A stretch of DNA of 64,000 bases from NCBI RefSeq assembly GCF_009831415.1, contig NZ_CP043727.1:1550001-1614000 (forward strand). Reading direction: 5' to 3'. This DNA comes from Yersinia canariae (GTDB lineage: Bacteria; Pseudomonadota; Gammaproteobacteria; Enterobacterales; Enterobacteriaceae). Below the pieces are notes generated by a model. That model worked only from the letters and a program-made list of their open reading frames with translations. It did not search any database and was not told the origin of the DNA. Each line of letters starts with the position of its first letter. Position 1 is the stretch's first letter. This document shows, one piece after another, positions 1 through 8,899 of this stretch. Both the position numbers and the translations under genes were made by a program.

Positions 1-1097
1 CCATTTTCGGAAATAAAGCAGCGCGGATTACCGTAATTAAGCCGTAAATTAGTCAAGATATCGTAAATTCCGGCTTCATAAATTTCCCAGCCACGGTAAG
101 GATTCATTTTACGGCCAGGCATTTCGTAGGCGTCAAACAGCCATTCCGGCATAAAAGGGGCCTGTGGATTTACCGCGCTGTCACGGCATTTTACCCGCCG
201 TGGCTGATAGTAATTGATACCCAGCAGATCGATTTTTCCCTCAGCAATGAGGGCTTTATCCCCTTGCAGTCGTACCGGCATTTGGTCGTAATCACACAAT
301 AAATCAATCAGTTCCTGCGGATATTCACCACGTAATGCCGGGTCAAGGAAACTGCGGTTAAACAATAGATCTGCATACTCGGCCGCTTTCAGATCCGCAG
401 GATTCTGCGAACGTGGGTATGAAGGTGTTAGGTTCAGCACAATCCCAATTTCCCCCTCATACTGACCGGCGCGATAAGCTTTAACTGCCGTCGCATGCGC
501 TAGCACTGTGTGGTATGCCACTGTGGCGGCTCGCCTAAAATCCACCACATTGGGATAGTGGAAGTCATACAGATAGCCGCCTTCCACCGGAACGATTGGC
601 TCATTAAAGGTAAACCAATGCTTAACCCGGTCACCGAACAGTTCAAAGCACACTTGCGCATAGTGCTTCCAGGCCTCAATCACTTCACGGTTTTCCCAGC
701 CGCCTATCTCTTGCATCGCCATCGGCATGTCAAAGTGGAACAGGGTAATAAAGGGCGTAATACCTTGGGCCAACAGTTCGTCTATCACATTGTTATAGAA
801 GGTGACAGCTTCAGGATTAACTGCACCAACACCATTTGGAATCAAGCGCGACCAACTCAGTGATGTACGAAAACTGTTGTGATTCAGTTGCTTGAGTAGC
901 GCAATATCCTGCTGCCAGTGGCGATAGAATGTTGATGTTTCATTCGGGCCAATCTGCTGATGAAAGCGCGACGGTTGACTGGCGTACCAGGCATCCCAAG
1001 TCGTAGGGCTTTTGCCACCGTGCAGGCTTTCCCCCTCAGTTTGCAGTGCAGAGCTGGCACTGCCCCACCAGAAGTTATCTGGAAATAGATATTTCAT
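1..1097 (-). CDS. 6-phospho-beta-glucosidase, GH1 family (3' end outside window)
   Basis: Glycoside hydrolase family 1 enzyme that would split a phosphorylated beta-glucoside, delivered by the PTS encoded just upstream, into glucose-6-phosphate and an aglycone or glucose. The protein starts MKYLFPDNFWWGSAS at an ATG at 1095-1097. About 365 codons are visible. The acid/base motif FNEP lies near residue 165, and the nucleophile motif ISENG sits at the window edge, so roughly the last quarter is missing. It is the third gene of an EIIB-EIIC-GH1 operon, 30 bp after the EIIC stop. Family assignment is secure. The exact substrate (cellobiose, arbutin, salicin or another glucoside) cannot be read from sequence, so no symbol is given. 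Confidence 0.93.
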   Translation of the reverse strand, partial: MKYLFPDNFWWGSASSALQTEGESLHGGKSPTTWDAWYASQPSRFHQQIGPNETSTFYRHWQQDIALLKQLNHNSFRTSLSWSRLIPNGVGAVNPEAVTFYNNVIDELLAQGITPFITLFHFDMPMAMQEIGGWENREVIEAWKHYAQVCFELFGDRVKHWFTFNEPIVPVEGGYLYDFHYPNVVDFRRAATVAYHTVLAHATAVKAYRAGQYEGEIGIVLNLTPSYPRSQNPADLKAAEYADLLFNRSFLDPALRGEYPQELIDLLCDYDQMPVRLQGDKALIAEGKIDLLGINYYQPRRVKCRDSAVNPQAPFMPEWLFDAYEMPGRKMNPYRGWEIYEAGIYDILTNLRLNYGNPRCFISEN

Positions 1098-1127
1098 TAA
1101 TCTGGTCTCTTTATTAATTAGTCGGTA

Positions 1128-2459
1128 TCAATTGCTACGGACGGTATCTGACAGTGATGGGGCGGTGTCCTGGGCTTTTTCCACTTGGGTTTTTAACAAC
1201 GAACGTTCATAAGCACGCAGGAATGGCAGATATATCACGGCTGAAACCATCATACATATCAAGCACATAACTACAGGGCTAAAGGCCCAGTTTGCCGCCC
1301 AAGATGCACCAATCGGAGCCGGTGTTGTCCACGGAGTCAGGGAAACCACTTGAGCCAACCATCCCAATTTAGTTGCGCTATAAGCCAGAATGGCATTGAT
1401 CATCGGTACGCAGATAAAAGGTATGAACATTATTGGGTTCATAATGATTGGAGCACCAAACAAGATAGGTTCATTAATATTGAAGAAGCTTGGTACTACA
1501 CCTAATTTACCAATGGTGCGTAAATGAGTGACTTTGCTCCGCAACAACAGGAATGCCAGTGGTAATGTGGAACCTACGCCGCCAATCAGTAAGTAGTGAT
1601 CCCAAAAACCTTGCAGATAGATATGCGGTAATGTTGCGCCGACAGCTAGTGCGGCCTGGTTTGCAGCCAGATTGGTCATCCAGAAAGGGCTCATGATGCC
1701 CGTAACAATCAGTGAACCGTGAATACCAGAGAACCAAAAAATTTGGCACAGCAATACTGACAGTAACATTGCTGGCAAAGAGTCTGATGCAGAAACTAAT
1801 GGAGCCAGTAAATGCATGATAGCTTCTGGAATGATCATGCCGGTCTGCGATTCAATGAATAAATTGAGAGGATGCAGTGTGGCAATAATGACCAGTACGG
1901 GGATCAGGATTTCAAAAGAGCGCGCAACACCGGTTGGCACCTCTTTCGGCAAGCGAATAGTAATATTGTGTTGCTTCAATGCGGCATAAACGCGGGTGGA
2001 ATAAATAGCGGTAATCAGCGCAGTGAAGATCCCTTGACCAGAAAGATACTGAGTCGAGATTTTGCCGTCGGCAAAGGGGGCAGCAACGAGTAAGAAGGCC
2101 ATAAATGCCAGTAAGCCAGTCATTACCGGATCGAGATTAAACTGTCGGCCCAGACTGGCACCTACCCCGACTGAAATGAAAAATGTCATGACCCCCATGC
2201 TCAGATTGAATGGCAGCATGAGTTGAGCACGATAGGTCTGAGAGAAGTCCAGCCATGACCGGGCGAATCCCATCGTGGTATCAGCCGAGAATGGAGGGAA
2301 AATAAACACCAGCATAAATGAGCCGATGATCATGAAAGGCAGTGCTGCGGTAAAGCCATCACGAATAGCAATAACATATTTTTGCTGCCCGAGACGTCCG
2401 GCTAACGGAGTAATAGATTGTTCAATAACAGCAACCATCGATTGATAGAGAGAACTCAT
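1128..2459 (-). CDS. PTS EIIC, lactose/cellobiose family
   Basis: Membrane permease subunit of a phosphotransferase system of the Lac/Cel family, 443 residues, close to the usual 430-450. It carries multiple hydrophobic spans, for example FMIIGSFMLVFIF and FMAFLLVAAPF near the N-terminus, and the conserved NINEPILFG segment typical of this EIIC family. It would translocate and phosphorylate a beta-glucoside together with the EIIB encoded 12 bp upstream. The GH1 hydrolase downstream supports a phospho-beta-glucoside substrate. An EIIA partner is not in the window and may be supplied from elsewhere. Transcription probably starts in the operator-rich gap at 2787-3139. Confidence 0.93.
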   Translation of the reverse strand: MSSLYQSMVAVIEQSITPLAGRLGQQKYVIAIRDGFTAALPFMIIGSFMLVFIFPPFSADTTMGFARSWLDFSQTYRAQLMLPFNLSMGVMTFFISVGVGASLGRQFNLDPVMTGLLAFMAFLLVAAPFADGKISTQYLSGQGIFTALITAIYSTRVYAALKQHNITIRLPKEVPTGVARSFEILIPVLVIIATLHPLNLFIESQTGMIIPEAIMHLLAPLVSASDSLPAMLLSVLLCQIFWFSGIHGSLIVTGIMSPFWMTNLAANQAALAVGATLPHIYLQGFWDHYLLIGGVGSTLPLAFLLLRSKVTHLRTIGKLGVVPSFFNINEPILFGAPIIMNPIMFIPFICVPMINAILAYSATKLGWLAQVVSLTPWTTPAPIGASWAANWAFSPVVMCLICMMVSAVIYLPFLRAYERSLLKTQVEKAQDTAPSLSDTVRSN

Positions 2460-2471
2460 TTGAACACCTTC

Positions 2472-2786
2472 TTAGTGGGTCGCGTTAATGAGCGACAGTG
2501 CATAGTCCAGGACTTTATCGCCGCGCTGCATTCCGTAATCCATCATATCTATGGACTGAACGGGAATACCGTGAGCAGCGGCCTTTTCTGAGAGCATACC
2601 TAACATGTATTTCACTTGCGGCCCGAGCAGAACTACCTGATAGCGTGGAAACTGAGTATCAAATTCAGATACGCCAAAAGCATCAATCTCGACAGGTATT
2701 CCTCTTTCCTCGGCAACTGTCCGCATCTTCCTCACCAGCATGCTGGTGGACATACCGGCGGAACAACACAACATAATCTTGAACAT
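2472..2786 (-). CDS. PTS EIIB, lactose/cellobiose family
   Basis: Cytoplasmic phosphotransfer subunit of 104 residues, with the active-site cysteine in the early motif LCCSAGMSTSMLV, as in ChbB/CelA-type EIIB proteins. It takes phosphate from EIIA and passes it to the sugar at EIIC. I place the start at the ATG giving MFKIMLCCSAG, because a GAGG ribosome-binding motif lies about nine bases upstream. A TTG two codons earlier is also open but poorly placed. It is the first gene of the PTS-GH1 operon and is divergent from the LacI-type regulator at 3140. Confidence 0.92.
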   Translation of the reverse strand: MFKIMLCCSAGMSTSMLVRKMRTVAEERGIPVEIDAFGVSEFDTQFPRYQVVLLGPQVKYMLGMLSEKAAAHGIPVQSIDMMDYGMQRGDKVLDYALSLINATH

Positions 2787-3139
2787 CGACAACCATCCTC
2801 AAAATATAAAAATCAGTGTGAAAAACAGTTTTGACACTCTATGGAAACCGTTTTCCAATTAGGTAATGCGGTTGTTTCGGCAATGATTGGATATCATACG
2901 GAAACCGTTTTCCATCCAAAGAGAATGGAACTGTGATAGCCATCAAAGTCCAGTATATAAAGGGATTATTTATTTGATGAACATCACAGCTTTGGAGTTT
3001 GGATAACTATTTTGGATAGTGATGGAAATTCGGTTTCCATGACAAATGGAAACGATTATACTCAGGAAGCTGCAATAGTGGGGCCAGAGCTGTATTTAGG
3101 AATGACAGGCAAGGACTAAAGCCTGCCGAGGAGAGAATC
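2787..3139. promoter_or_regulatory. Divergent control region with palindromic LacI-type operators
   Basis: This gap separates the PTS operon (leftward) from the LacI-family gene (rightward). Two near-identical palindromes share the core GGAAACCGTTTTCC, at 2843-2856 and 2900-2913. A third related site, TGGAAA-N5-TTTCCA, lies at 3023-3039, and a half-site ATGGAAAC at 3046-3053. The CG-centred TGGAAA/TTTCCA arms are typical of LacI/GalR operators. The 57-bp spacing between the first two is compatible with looping or with separate control of the two promoters. I infer that the adjacent regulator is the binder. Confidence 0.8.
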
Positions 3140-4096
3140 ATGTCTACAATCAACGATGTATCACGTTTAGCTGGGGTTTCTAAAGCCACAGTATCACGGG
3201 TGTTGAGTGGTTCACGTGGCGTTAAGGAAGCTAGCCGCCTGGCCGTGTTAAAAGCGGTCGATGAACTCAATTATCGACCAAATGTTATCGCGCAATCATT
3301 ATTAAGTCAGTCAACCGGCTGTATTGGCGTTATCTGTGCGCAGGAAAATATAAACCAAACAACCGGTTATCTGTACGCACTTGAAAAACATCTGAGTCAG
3401 CATCAAAAGCATCTGTTGTTGCGTTTTGCCAATAACAAAGCTGAAGTTATGCAGGCTCTGGATGAGTTGACCTGCGGTTTGTGTGATGACGTGCTGATCA
3501 TTGGTGCTCGTTTTCCGCTCAATCTCGCGGACGACAGTATTATTCTGGTTGATTGTATGGATGTTGATGCTACCAACAGTATCCATTTCGATCATGCTTT
3601 TGCCGCCGAAACCGCCTGTAATTATTTAATAAAACAGGGCAGAAGAAAAATTGCCTTAATAAATCCGGATACCAGCGGGTATGTGGACGAAGTGCTCTTA
3701 GGCTATAAGCGAGCACTGGAAAATAACTTTTTACCTTTCAATCGTGACCTGATTTTTATGGATTCCACCTCTTCATCGGTTGCGTTGCAAGTGCTGCTTA
3801 ATAGCAGTGCGACACTCAATTTTAATGCCTTACTGGTCGCTGATGAGCGGGAAGCACAAAGTGTTATTCCACAGCTCCAGGCATTTAATAAATCCGTTCC
3901 TGATGACATTATGGTATTTAGCCTAGCCGGGTCGTTACATTATCCGGGCGTTCCGACAATTCCTGCGATTGAATATTCGATGGATGCGATGGCGGCGAAA
4001 ATAGTGACATGGCTTAATGAGAAAACCAAAAGTGTGCTGGGATCATATGCGTTACGTGGGGATTTAATTATTCCGGATATGCCCGGTAGGAAATGA
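3140..4096 (+). CDS. LacI-family transcriptional regulator of the PTS-GH1 operon
   Basis: DNA-binding regulator of 318 residues. The N-terminal helix-turn-helix reads TINDVSRLAGVSKATVSRVL, followed by a hinge (YRPNVIAQSL) and a periplasmic-binding-protein-like effector domain. The start ATG follows a GAGGAGAG ribosome-binding site. Divergence from the PTS operon, with palindromic operators between, points to local control, probably repression relieved by a sugar phosphate. It is not close enough to AscG, from what I recall of that protein, to use that name. An 8-bp hairpin (4110-4117 with 4127-4134) follows the stop but lacks a T run. Confidence 0.9.
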   Translation: MSTINDVSRLAGVSKATVSRVLSGSRGVKEASRLAVLKAVDELNYRPNVIAQSLLSQSTGCIGVICAQENINQTTGYLYALEKHLSQHQKHLLLRFANNKAEVMQALDELTCGLCDDVLIIGARFPLNLADDSIILVDCMDVDATNSIHFDHAFAAETACNYLIKQGRRKIALINPDTSGYVDEVLLGYKRALENNFLPFNRDLIFMDSTSSSVALQVLLNSSATLNFNALLVADEREAQSVIPQLQAFNKSVPDDIMVFSLAGSLHYPGVPTIPAIEYSMDAMAAKIVTWLNEKTKSVLGSYALRGDLIIPDMPGRK

Positions 4097-4109
4097 TTTC
4101 TGATTAAAA

Positions 4110-4134
4110 TAGCGCTGTGTCAATCTCAGCGCTA
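4110..4134 (+). other. Hairpin after the LacI-type gene
   Basis: TAGCGCTG at 4110-4117 pairs perfectly with CAGCGCTA at 4127-4134 across a 9-base loop, 14 bp after the stop codon. No T run follows, so it may be a weak terminator, an RNA-stability hairpin or a protein site. The remainder of the gap up to agp shows no other clear element. Confidence 0.4.
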
Positions 4135-4373
4135 AGCAGAGCTAAAAAAGCAAGCCAGCACTAACATTCAGATTACTCGATATAAAAACAATTAGCGGAA
4201 CTGTGATAAGACTCCGCTTTTACCCCTCATCTGTGTCTATCATATCTGTTGTCACAAATCTGTAGCAATTGAAAGTCTACCGATTCTTATATCCATCATA
4301 ATGAGTGTTACGGTTATTTCCGTAACATCGAATGAGAAGGGTATATACCACCAACTGGATGACGGAGCTTGAG

Positions 4374-5675
4374 ATGATAAAAGTAAAGACGGCGTATACC
4401 CTGACCTTATTGGCAATACTCCTACCTGCTTCAACCCATGTTATGGCTCAAGATAAAAGCGATAATTATAAGCTTGAACAGGTTTTGGTGATGAGCCGTC
4501 ACGGTATCCGTGCACCGCTGGTGAATTATGGCGATATGCTTTCCAGTGCAACACCGGATAAATGGCCGCAATGGACCACCCCTGGGGGTTATCTGACGCC
4601 AAAAGGCGCAGAACTTGAGGCGATGATGGGTGGGTATTTCCGCGAGTGGTTAGCAGATACTAAATTATTAAAATCAACAGGATGTCCGGCACCCACGACG
4701 GTATTTACCTACGCCAACAGCTTGCCAAGAACAATTGATACTGCTCAGCATTTCTTATTTGGTGCTTTCCCCGGCTGTAATGTCCCTGTGGCCCACCAAA
4801 AAGAAATCGGCAAGATGGATCCGGTATTTAACCCGATCATTACGTTGGATATTACTCCGGAGTTTAAAGAGAAAGCGTTGGCGTCTATTAACCAACATGC
4901 AGGGCCGGGTGGAGTCGCGGGTTTAAATAAGCGTTTGCAACCTAACTATGATTTGCTGTCCAGAGTTTTAGATTATAAAAATTCACCAGCCTGCTTGATA
5001 GATAAGAAATGTGATTGGAGTACGCAGCCGACAGATATTGTATTAGTGCAAAATAAAGAACCGGGCATTACCGGCCCACTGAGATTGGGCACCGGTGCAT
5101 CGGATGCTTTCATGTTGCAATATTATGAGGGGTTCCCGGAAAAAGATGTCGCTTGGGGACGAATTCAGTCTTCACAAGAGTGGCGCAAACTCATCGATAT
5201 TAAAAACCTTTATCATGAAACCTTATTTGGTTCTCCGGCAATTGCGGATAATGCGGCCGAGAAGTTGGTCGGTTTTATCAGTTCAGCTCTTGACCCCATA
5301 GGTGAGAAAACGCCAAATGAATCAGCGGCACAAAAAGCTAAGTTGGCCGTTTTGGTCGGTCATGACTCCAATATTGCGTCTTTGTTAGCTGCGCTGAAAA
5401 CAAAAGAATATCAATTACCCGATCAGTATGAGAAAACGCCTATCAGCGGCAAAGTGGTATTTGAGCGTTGGAAAGATATAAAACAAAACAAAGAGTTAAT
5501 GAAGGTTGAATATATCTATCTGTCGACTGAACAAATCCGGAATAAAACACCACTGTCACTTCAAAAACCACCAAAAAGAGTCACATTAGAAATCGAAGGC
5601 TGCCCAGTGGATGCTAAAGGATTCTGTTCAATGGATGATTTTAGAAAAGCAATAAAACAAAATACCCAAATCTAG
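4374..5675 (+). CDS. agp: Periplasmic glucose-1-phosphatase (histidine acid phosphatase)
   Basis: Secreted phosphatase of the histidine acid family that frees glucose from glucose-1-phosphate. I place the start at the ATG giving MIKVKTAYTLTLLAILL, which begins a signal peptide ending near HVMAQ and follows an ACGGAG ribosome-binding site at 4362-4367. A longer frame from 4332 is possible but would bury the signal. The mature protein has the catalytic RHG motif in MSRHGIRAPL and the proton-donor motif GHDSN in VLVGHDSNIASLL. Overall similarity to E. coli Agp is high along the whole length (433 residues against 413). E. coli Agp has RHN where this protein has RHG, the more usual motif of the family, including phytases. 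Confidence 0.87.
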   Translation: MIKVKTAYTLTLLAILLPASTHVMAQDKSDNYKLEQVLVMSRHGIRAPLVNYGDMLSSATPDKWPQWTTPGGYLTPKGAELEAMMGGYFREWLADTKLLKSTGCPAPTTVFTYANSLPRTIDTAQHFLFGAFPGCNVPVAHQKEIGKMDPVFNPIITLDITPEFKEKALASINQHAGPGGVAGLNKRLQPNYDLLSRVLDYKNSPACLIDKKCDWSTQPTDIVLVQNKEPGITGPLRLGTGASDAFMLQYYEGFPEKDVAWGRIQSSQEWRKLIDIKNLYHETLFGSPAIADNAAEKLVGFISSALDPIGEKTPNESAAQKAKLAVLVGHDSNIASLLAALKTKEYQLPDQYEKTPISGKVVFERWKDIKQNKELMKVEYIYLSTEQIRNKTPLSLQKPPKRVTLEIEGCPVDAKGFCSMDDFRKAIKQNTQI

Positions 5676-5790
5676 TTTGAAACCACTGCTGATAAGTTTG
5701 GTCAGAAGTAGAAAATAGGGGCTGGCATAAAATGATAGGCTGCGCTAACGTGGCCTTCTTTGTCAGCCTCTGTTATTTGTAGATTTCCTG

Positions 5791-6924
5791 ATGACACCAA
5801 TCGCTACTACTCATCGCGCAGTAAAAACTGTTTTCAGACCTTTTTTGAAAGACCGTCTGCTGCATATTTTATTGATTCTAGGTATTGGCCTGACGGCGTG
5901 GATGCCAACAAAAATTTCGGCTTTCCCACAGTTTATTGACTGGACAACTATTGTCACTTTATTGGGATTAATGTTACTGACTAAAGGGGTCGAAGTCAGT
6001 GGTTACTTCGACTTTATTGGCCGAAAGATCATTAATACATTACGCACAGAGCGGCATTTGGCACTGTTTTTAGTCATGTCAGCCGCAGTGTTGTCGTCTT
6101 TTCTGACAAATGATGTGGCACTGTTTATTATTGTTCCACTGATTTTAACGCTGAAGAAAATATCGGCTTTGCCTGTTTCCCGGCTGATTATTTTCTCTGC
6201 ACTGGCAGTGAATGCAGGCTCGCTATTAACGCCGATCGGCAACCCTCAAAATATTCTATTATGGAGCCGCTCCGAGCTGTCGTTTATTGGCTTTACTCTC
6301 CAAATGGCCCCGTTGGCGGGCATGATCCTGCTGACGTTACTGGTAGTGACTTGGTGGCGTTTCCCAGCACGGATTATCAATAAACAGGCCTCCAGCCCCA
6401 TTTATCCTTACCAATCTCGCCTATTATTGAGTTGTTTGGCGTTATATGTGATTTTTATTATTTGCGTAGATTTAGGCTGGGCAAGCTACGGGTTATTGAT
6501 TGTTTTTGCTGGTTTATTATTACTGGCAAGAAGGGTTTTACTGGCGATAGACTGGAGTTTGATAGTGGTCTTTATGGCGATGTTTATCGACGTACGCTTA
6601 TTGACTGAATTACCTGGCTTGCAGTCACTTTTCGGCGAAATTAAAACTTTGTCGGCGGGGGCCGCTTATATGCTGGGCATCGGTTTATCCCAAGTCATCA
6701 GTAATGTTCCGGCGACCATTTTATTGCTTAATTATCAGCCCTCCAGCGCGCTGGTGGCCTACGCGGTTAATATTGGCGGTTTTGGTTTTGCATTGGGTTC
6801 TATGGCAAATTTAATTGCACTTAGAATGGCGGGCGAACCGGCCATCTGGTTAAAATTCCATGCTTATTCGTTGCCATTCTTATTTTGGAGCGCATTAGTC
6901 GGCTGGCTGTTATTGGTATTTTGA
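5791..6924 (+). CDS. ybiR: Inner-membrane anion permease, YbiR type
   Basis: Membrane protein of 377 residues in the ArsB/NhaD/CitM (ion transporter) superfamily, similar along its length to E. coli YbiR as I recall it. Shared segments include DWTTIVTLLGLMLLTKGVE, SSFLTNDVALFIIVPL, NAGSLLTPIGNPQNILLW and FMAMFIDVRLLTELP. The two TN/SN re-entrant-type motifs (LTNDVALF and ISNVPATILL) are typical of the superfamily. The transported ion is unknown. No strong ribosome-binding site precedes the chosen ATG, so a start a few codons downstream cannot be excluded. It stands alone between agp and the convergent flk. Confidence 0.85.
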   Translation: MTPIATTHRAVKTVFRPFLKDRLLHILLILGIGLTAWMPTKISAFPQFIDWTTIVTLLGLMLLTKGVEVSGYFDFIGRKIINTLRTERHLALFLVMSAAVLSSFLTNDVALFIIVPLILTLKKISALPVSRLIIFSALAVNAGSLLTPIGNPQNILLWSRSELSFIGFTLQMAPLAGMILLTLLVVTWWRFPARIINKQASSPIYPYQSRLLLSCLALYVIFIICVDLGWASYGLLIVFAGLLLLARRVLLAIDWSLIVVFMAMFIDVRLLTELPGLQSLFGEIKTLSAGAAYMLGIGLSQVISNVPATILLLNYQPSSALVAYAVNIGGFGFALGSMANLIALRMAGEPAIWLKFHAYSLPFLFWSALVGWLLLVF

Positions 6925-6992
6925 GGTGATTGCCGTCAGACCGTTGGCTCAGTAGTCATTCGCTGAACCAGCAGTCTGTAATCTGCTGCCAA

Positions 6993-8030
6993 TTAAAGAA
7001 AAATAGCCAGTAAAAAAGCCATGACAATAATCAGCGCGACAAAAGCCAGCGACGGTTTTTGCAACAAAGGTTGCAATGATTGTGGTAGTGCGGCAATCAG
7101 CGGGTTGATCAGTGGCTGTGGAGTTTTTTGCTCTTCAGCCAAACGCTGAGCGGCATTCGCCCGGTCTAATCTGGCGGTAAACAGAATATTGATAATGTCG
7201 TTTAACTGCGCTTGAGTCAGCGGCGTAGTTGGGCTGGCTTGAAAACGATTCTGGCTGTAATCAATCAATAACTGCTGTTCCTGCGCATCCGCGGGCTGCT
7301 TTAGCGCGGTTTGCAGATTAACCAATGTTGGTGCAGTTTGCTGGCTGAGAGCCACTTTGGCCTGTAAAAATTGGCTGAGTATCTGAAAATGGCGCGCGGG
7401 CAGTGGGTCATTACTTTTCACTCCCACCATATCAAAGAGCGCTTGCCAGATTTTGGCGGGTTGCTCGCCCGTTGCTGCACTGAGTTTCGCCACCAGCGAC
7501 TGAATATGCTGATGCTCCGCAGGTAACAATGGCCTGTCAGTTATTGTTGTTAACTGAGGTTGTGGAATATTCAGTGTGCCGGATTGCAGTAACACCAGCA
7601 CCTGTTGTAATTCAGAATGGCTTAACTGGCTCAACACCGTGTGGCCAAATTGCTGGCGGATAAAGTCACTGACCGCCTGGCGGTTATTGCCTTGCGGCAG
7701 TAACTCGGTGAGCTGTTGGCGCAATTGGTGATTGGCGTGATTTTCTTGAGCCTGTGACAAGCGAGTTTGCAGCAATTGCTCCGCCGGTTGGAAGTGGCGT
7801 GCGAGTAAATCACTGGTGCTGCTAAGGGATAAATCGTGGCGCAAACCAGCCCAAATTTCGGCAGATTTTATCGGACTTAGCGCCATGATCCGCACAATCA
7901 GCTTTTCTAGCGTGGTGCGCTGGGCAGGCGTTAATGCCTTCTCTTCCACTTGGCCCGGAGAGGGTATTTTTGCGGCGGCGACATTGCGATCACTGGCAAT
8001 GGGAACACCTGGGCCGTTCAAAGGTTGCAT
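6993..8030 (-). CDS. flk: Flagellar regulator Flk
   Basis: Inner-membrane-anchored regulator known from Salmonella and E. coli to couple flagellar hook/rod assembly with export of late substrates and FlgM. The 345-residue protein has a long Gln- and Leu-rich cytoplasmic part and one C-terminal membrane span (FVALIIVMAFLLAIFL), the expected tail-anchored layout. Diagnostic matches to E. coli Flk include IWAGLRHDLSLS-like, GNNRQAVSDFIRQQFG, TDRPLLPAEHQ and AATGEQPAKIWQ segments. In E. coli flk lies directly beside pdxB. Here it keeps the same divergent orientation but is about 8.9 kb away because of inserted genes. Confidence 0.9.
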   Translation of the reverse strand: MQPLNGPGVPIASDRNVAAAKIPSPGQVEEKALTPAQRTTLEKLIVRIMALSPIKSAEIWAGLRHDLSLSSTSDLLARHFQPAEQLLQTRLSQAQENHANHQLRQQLTELLPQGNNRQAVSDFIRQQFGHTVLSQLSHSELQQVLVLLQSGTLNIPQPQLTTITDRPLLPAEHQHIQSLVAKLSAATGEQPAKIWQALFDMVGVKSNDPLPARHFQILSQFLQAKVALSQQTAPTLVNLQTALKQPADAQEQQLLIDYSQNRFQASPTTPLTQAQLNDIINILFTARLDRANAAQRLAEEQKTPQPLINPLIAALPQSLQPLLQKPSLAFVALIIVMAFLLAIFL

Positions 8031-8495
8031 ATAACCCGTCCTTCGCAGTGGGGGTGACAGTGTGGAAAATGTATCTGTAACCCGGATATAGGCGCAGGTT
8101 GCAAGTATGATACCTGTAAATGTGAGTAACCAATATATTCTTCTTAAATTTGGCTTCTATTGCGGTTTGGTACTGGGGTAGCGGCAAAATACCCAAGCTA
8201 AATATCATTCTATTAACAAACCGTTTAAGAACCAGACATTGATAATGATAATTATACCCGTCATACTTCGTGCTGCATGTTTGTTGGCGCTATTCGTTAT
8301 TTGCCCTGTCGATGGCGAGGCCGCTGCAAGTTATGTTTAAATTTTACACTGAGATTTTTATATTTAAATCAATGTATTATGTGGTTTGAATAAGATGTCC
8401 TTGCTTACCGCTTTACTGTAACTCGAATCCGTTAGGGTATAAAATGCGCCGCATTAAGACAGCGGCAGATTGATAGGGATGATTAAGTCACCAGT
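8031..8495. promoter_or_regulatory. flk / scs divergent intergenic region
   Basis: Gap of about 465 bp between flk (leftward) and scsA (rightward). It contains a GATAATGATAAT stretch at 8241-8252 running into an ERIC-like end (TATACCCGTCATACTTC from 8253). Closer to scsA, a TATAAAAT box at 8438-8445 is a plausible -10 element, but no good -35 is seen. No open frame with coding character is visible. Confidence 0.45.
8253..8340. repeat. Degenerate ERIC-type repeat
   Basis: Begins TATACCCGTCATACTTC and includes GCTGCATGTTTGTTGGC, which resembles the inner part of an ERIC end read inward. The far arm (GCTGCAAGTTATG) is poorly preserved and lacks the terminal GGGTATA. Assigned by resemblance to better copies in this window (51508-51648, 16808-16868). 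Confidence 0.5.
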
Positions 8496-8849
8496 ATGTT
8501 TAAACGACAACGCGCCGCAAAGTGGTTTCTCTGTCTGGCTTGCCTGGTCATACTGGTTTGTATGACACAACGCATTGCCAGCTTGCACGCGTTAGAAAAA
8601 AACCTCCTTTTGACATCGTCGTCACAGGTTGTTGCTGATGGCAATGACGCCCCAACACCTTGTGAGCTCAGCGCCAAGTCCCTGTTAGCATCACCACCGG
8701 TTTTGTTCGAATTAGCTATTTTCTCTCTCGGCCTGCTGTTGCTGTTGTTGGTGCCCATCATTCCAACCAGTATGCGGTTCCCTCCGCCCAGAGTCATATC
8801 ACCCAGCGGTTTGAGGGTGCATCTGCGATTATGCATTTTTCGGGAATAA
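8496..8849 (+). CDS. scsA: ScsA-like suppressor of copper sensitivity, small membrane protein
   Basis: Protein of 117 residues placed directly before scsBCD, the position of scsA in Salmonella. It has an N-terminal hydrophobic segment (WFLCLACLVILVCM), a central periplasmic-looking stretch with PCELSAKSLL, and a second hydrophobic span (ELAIFSLGLLLLLLVPII). The three non-core cysteines are not in a CXXC pair, so it does not look like a thioredoxin-fold enzyme. The biochemical function of ScsA is not well defined. The call rests on position, size and topology rather than on a catalytic motif. An unrelated small membrane protein is the alternative. Confidence 0.7.
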   Translation: MFKRQRAAKWFLCLACLVILVCMTQRIASLHALEKNLLLTSSSQVVADGNDAPTPCELSAKSLLASPPVLFELAIFSLGLLLLLLVPIIPTSMRFPPPRVISPSGLRVHLRLCIFRE

Positions 8850-8899
8850 CACAGCAACTCCCTATGTTGCTGTAATTAATCTATTTCTGGAGAAAAATA

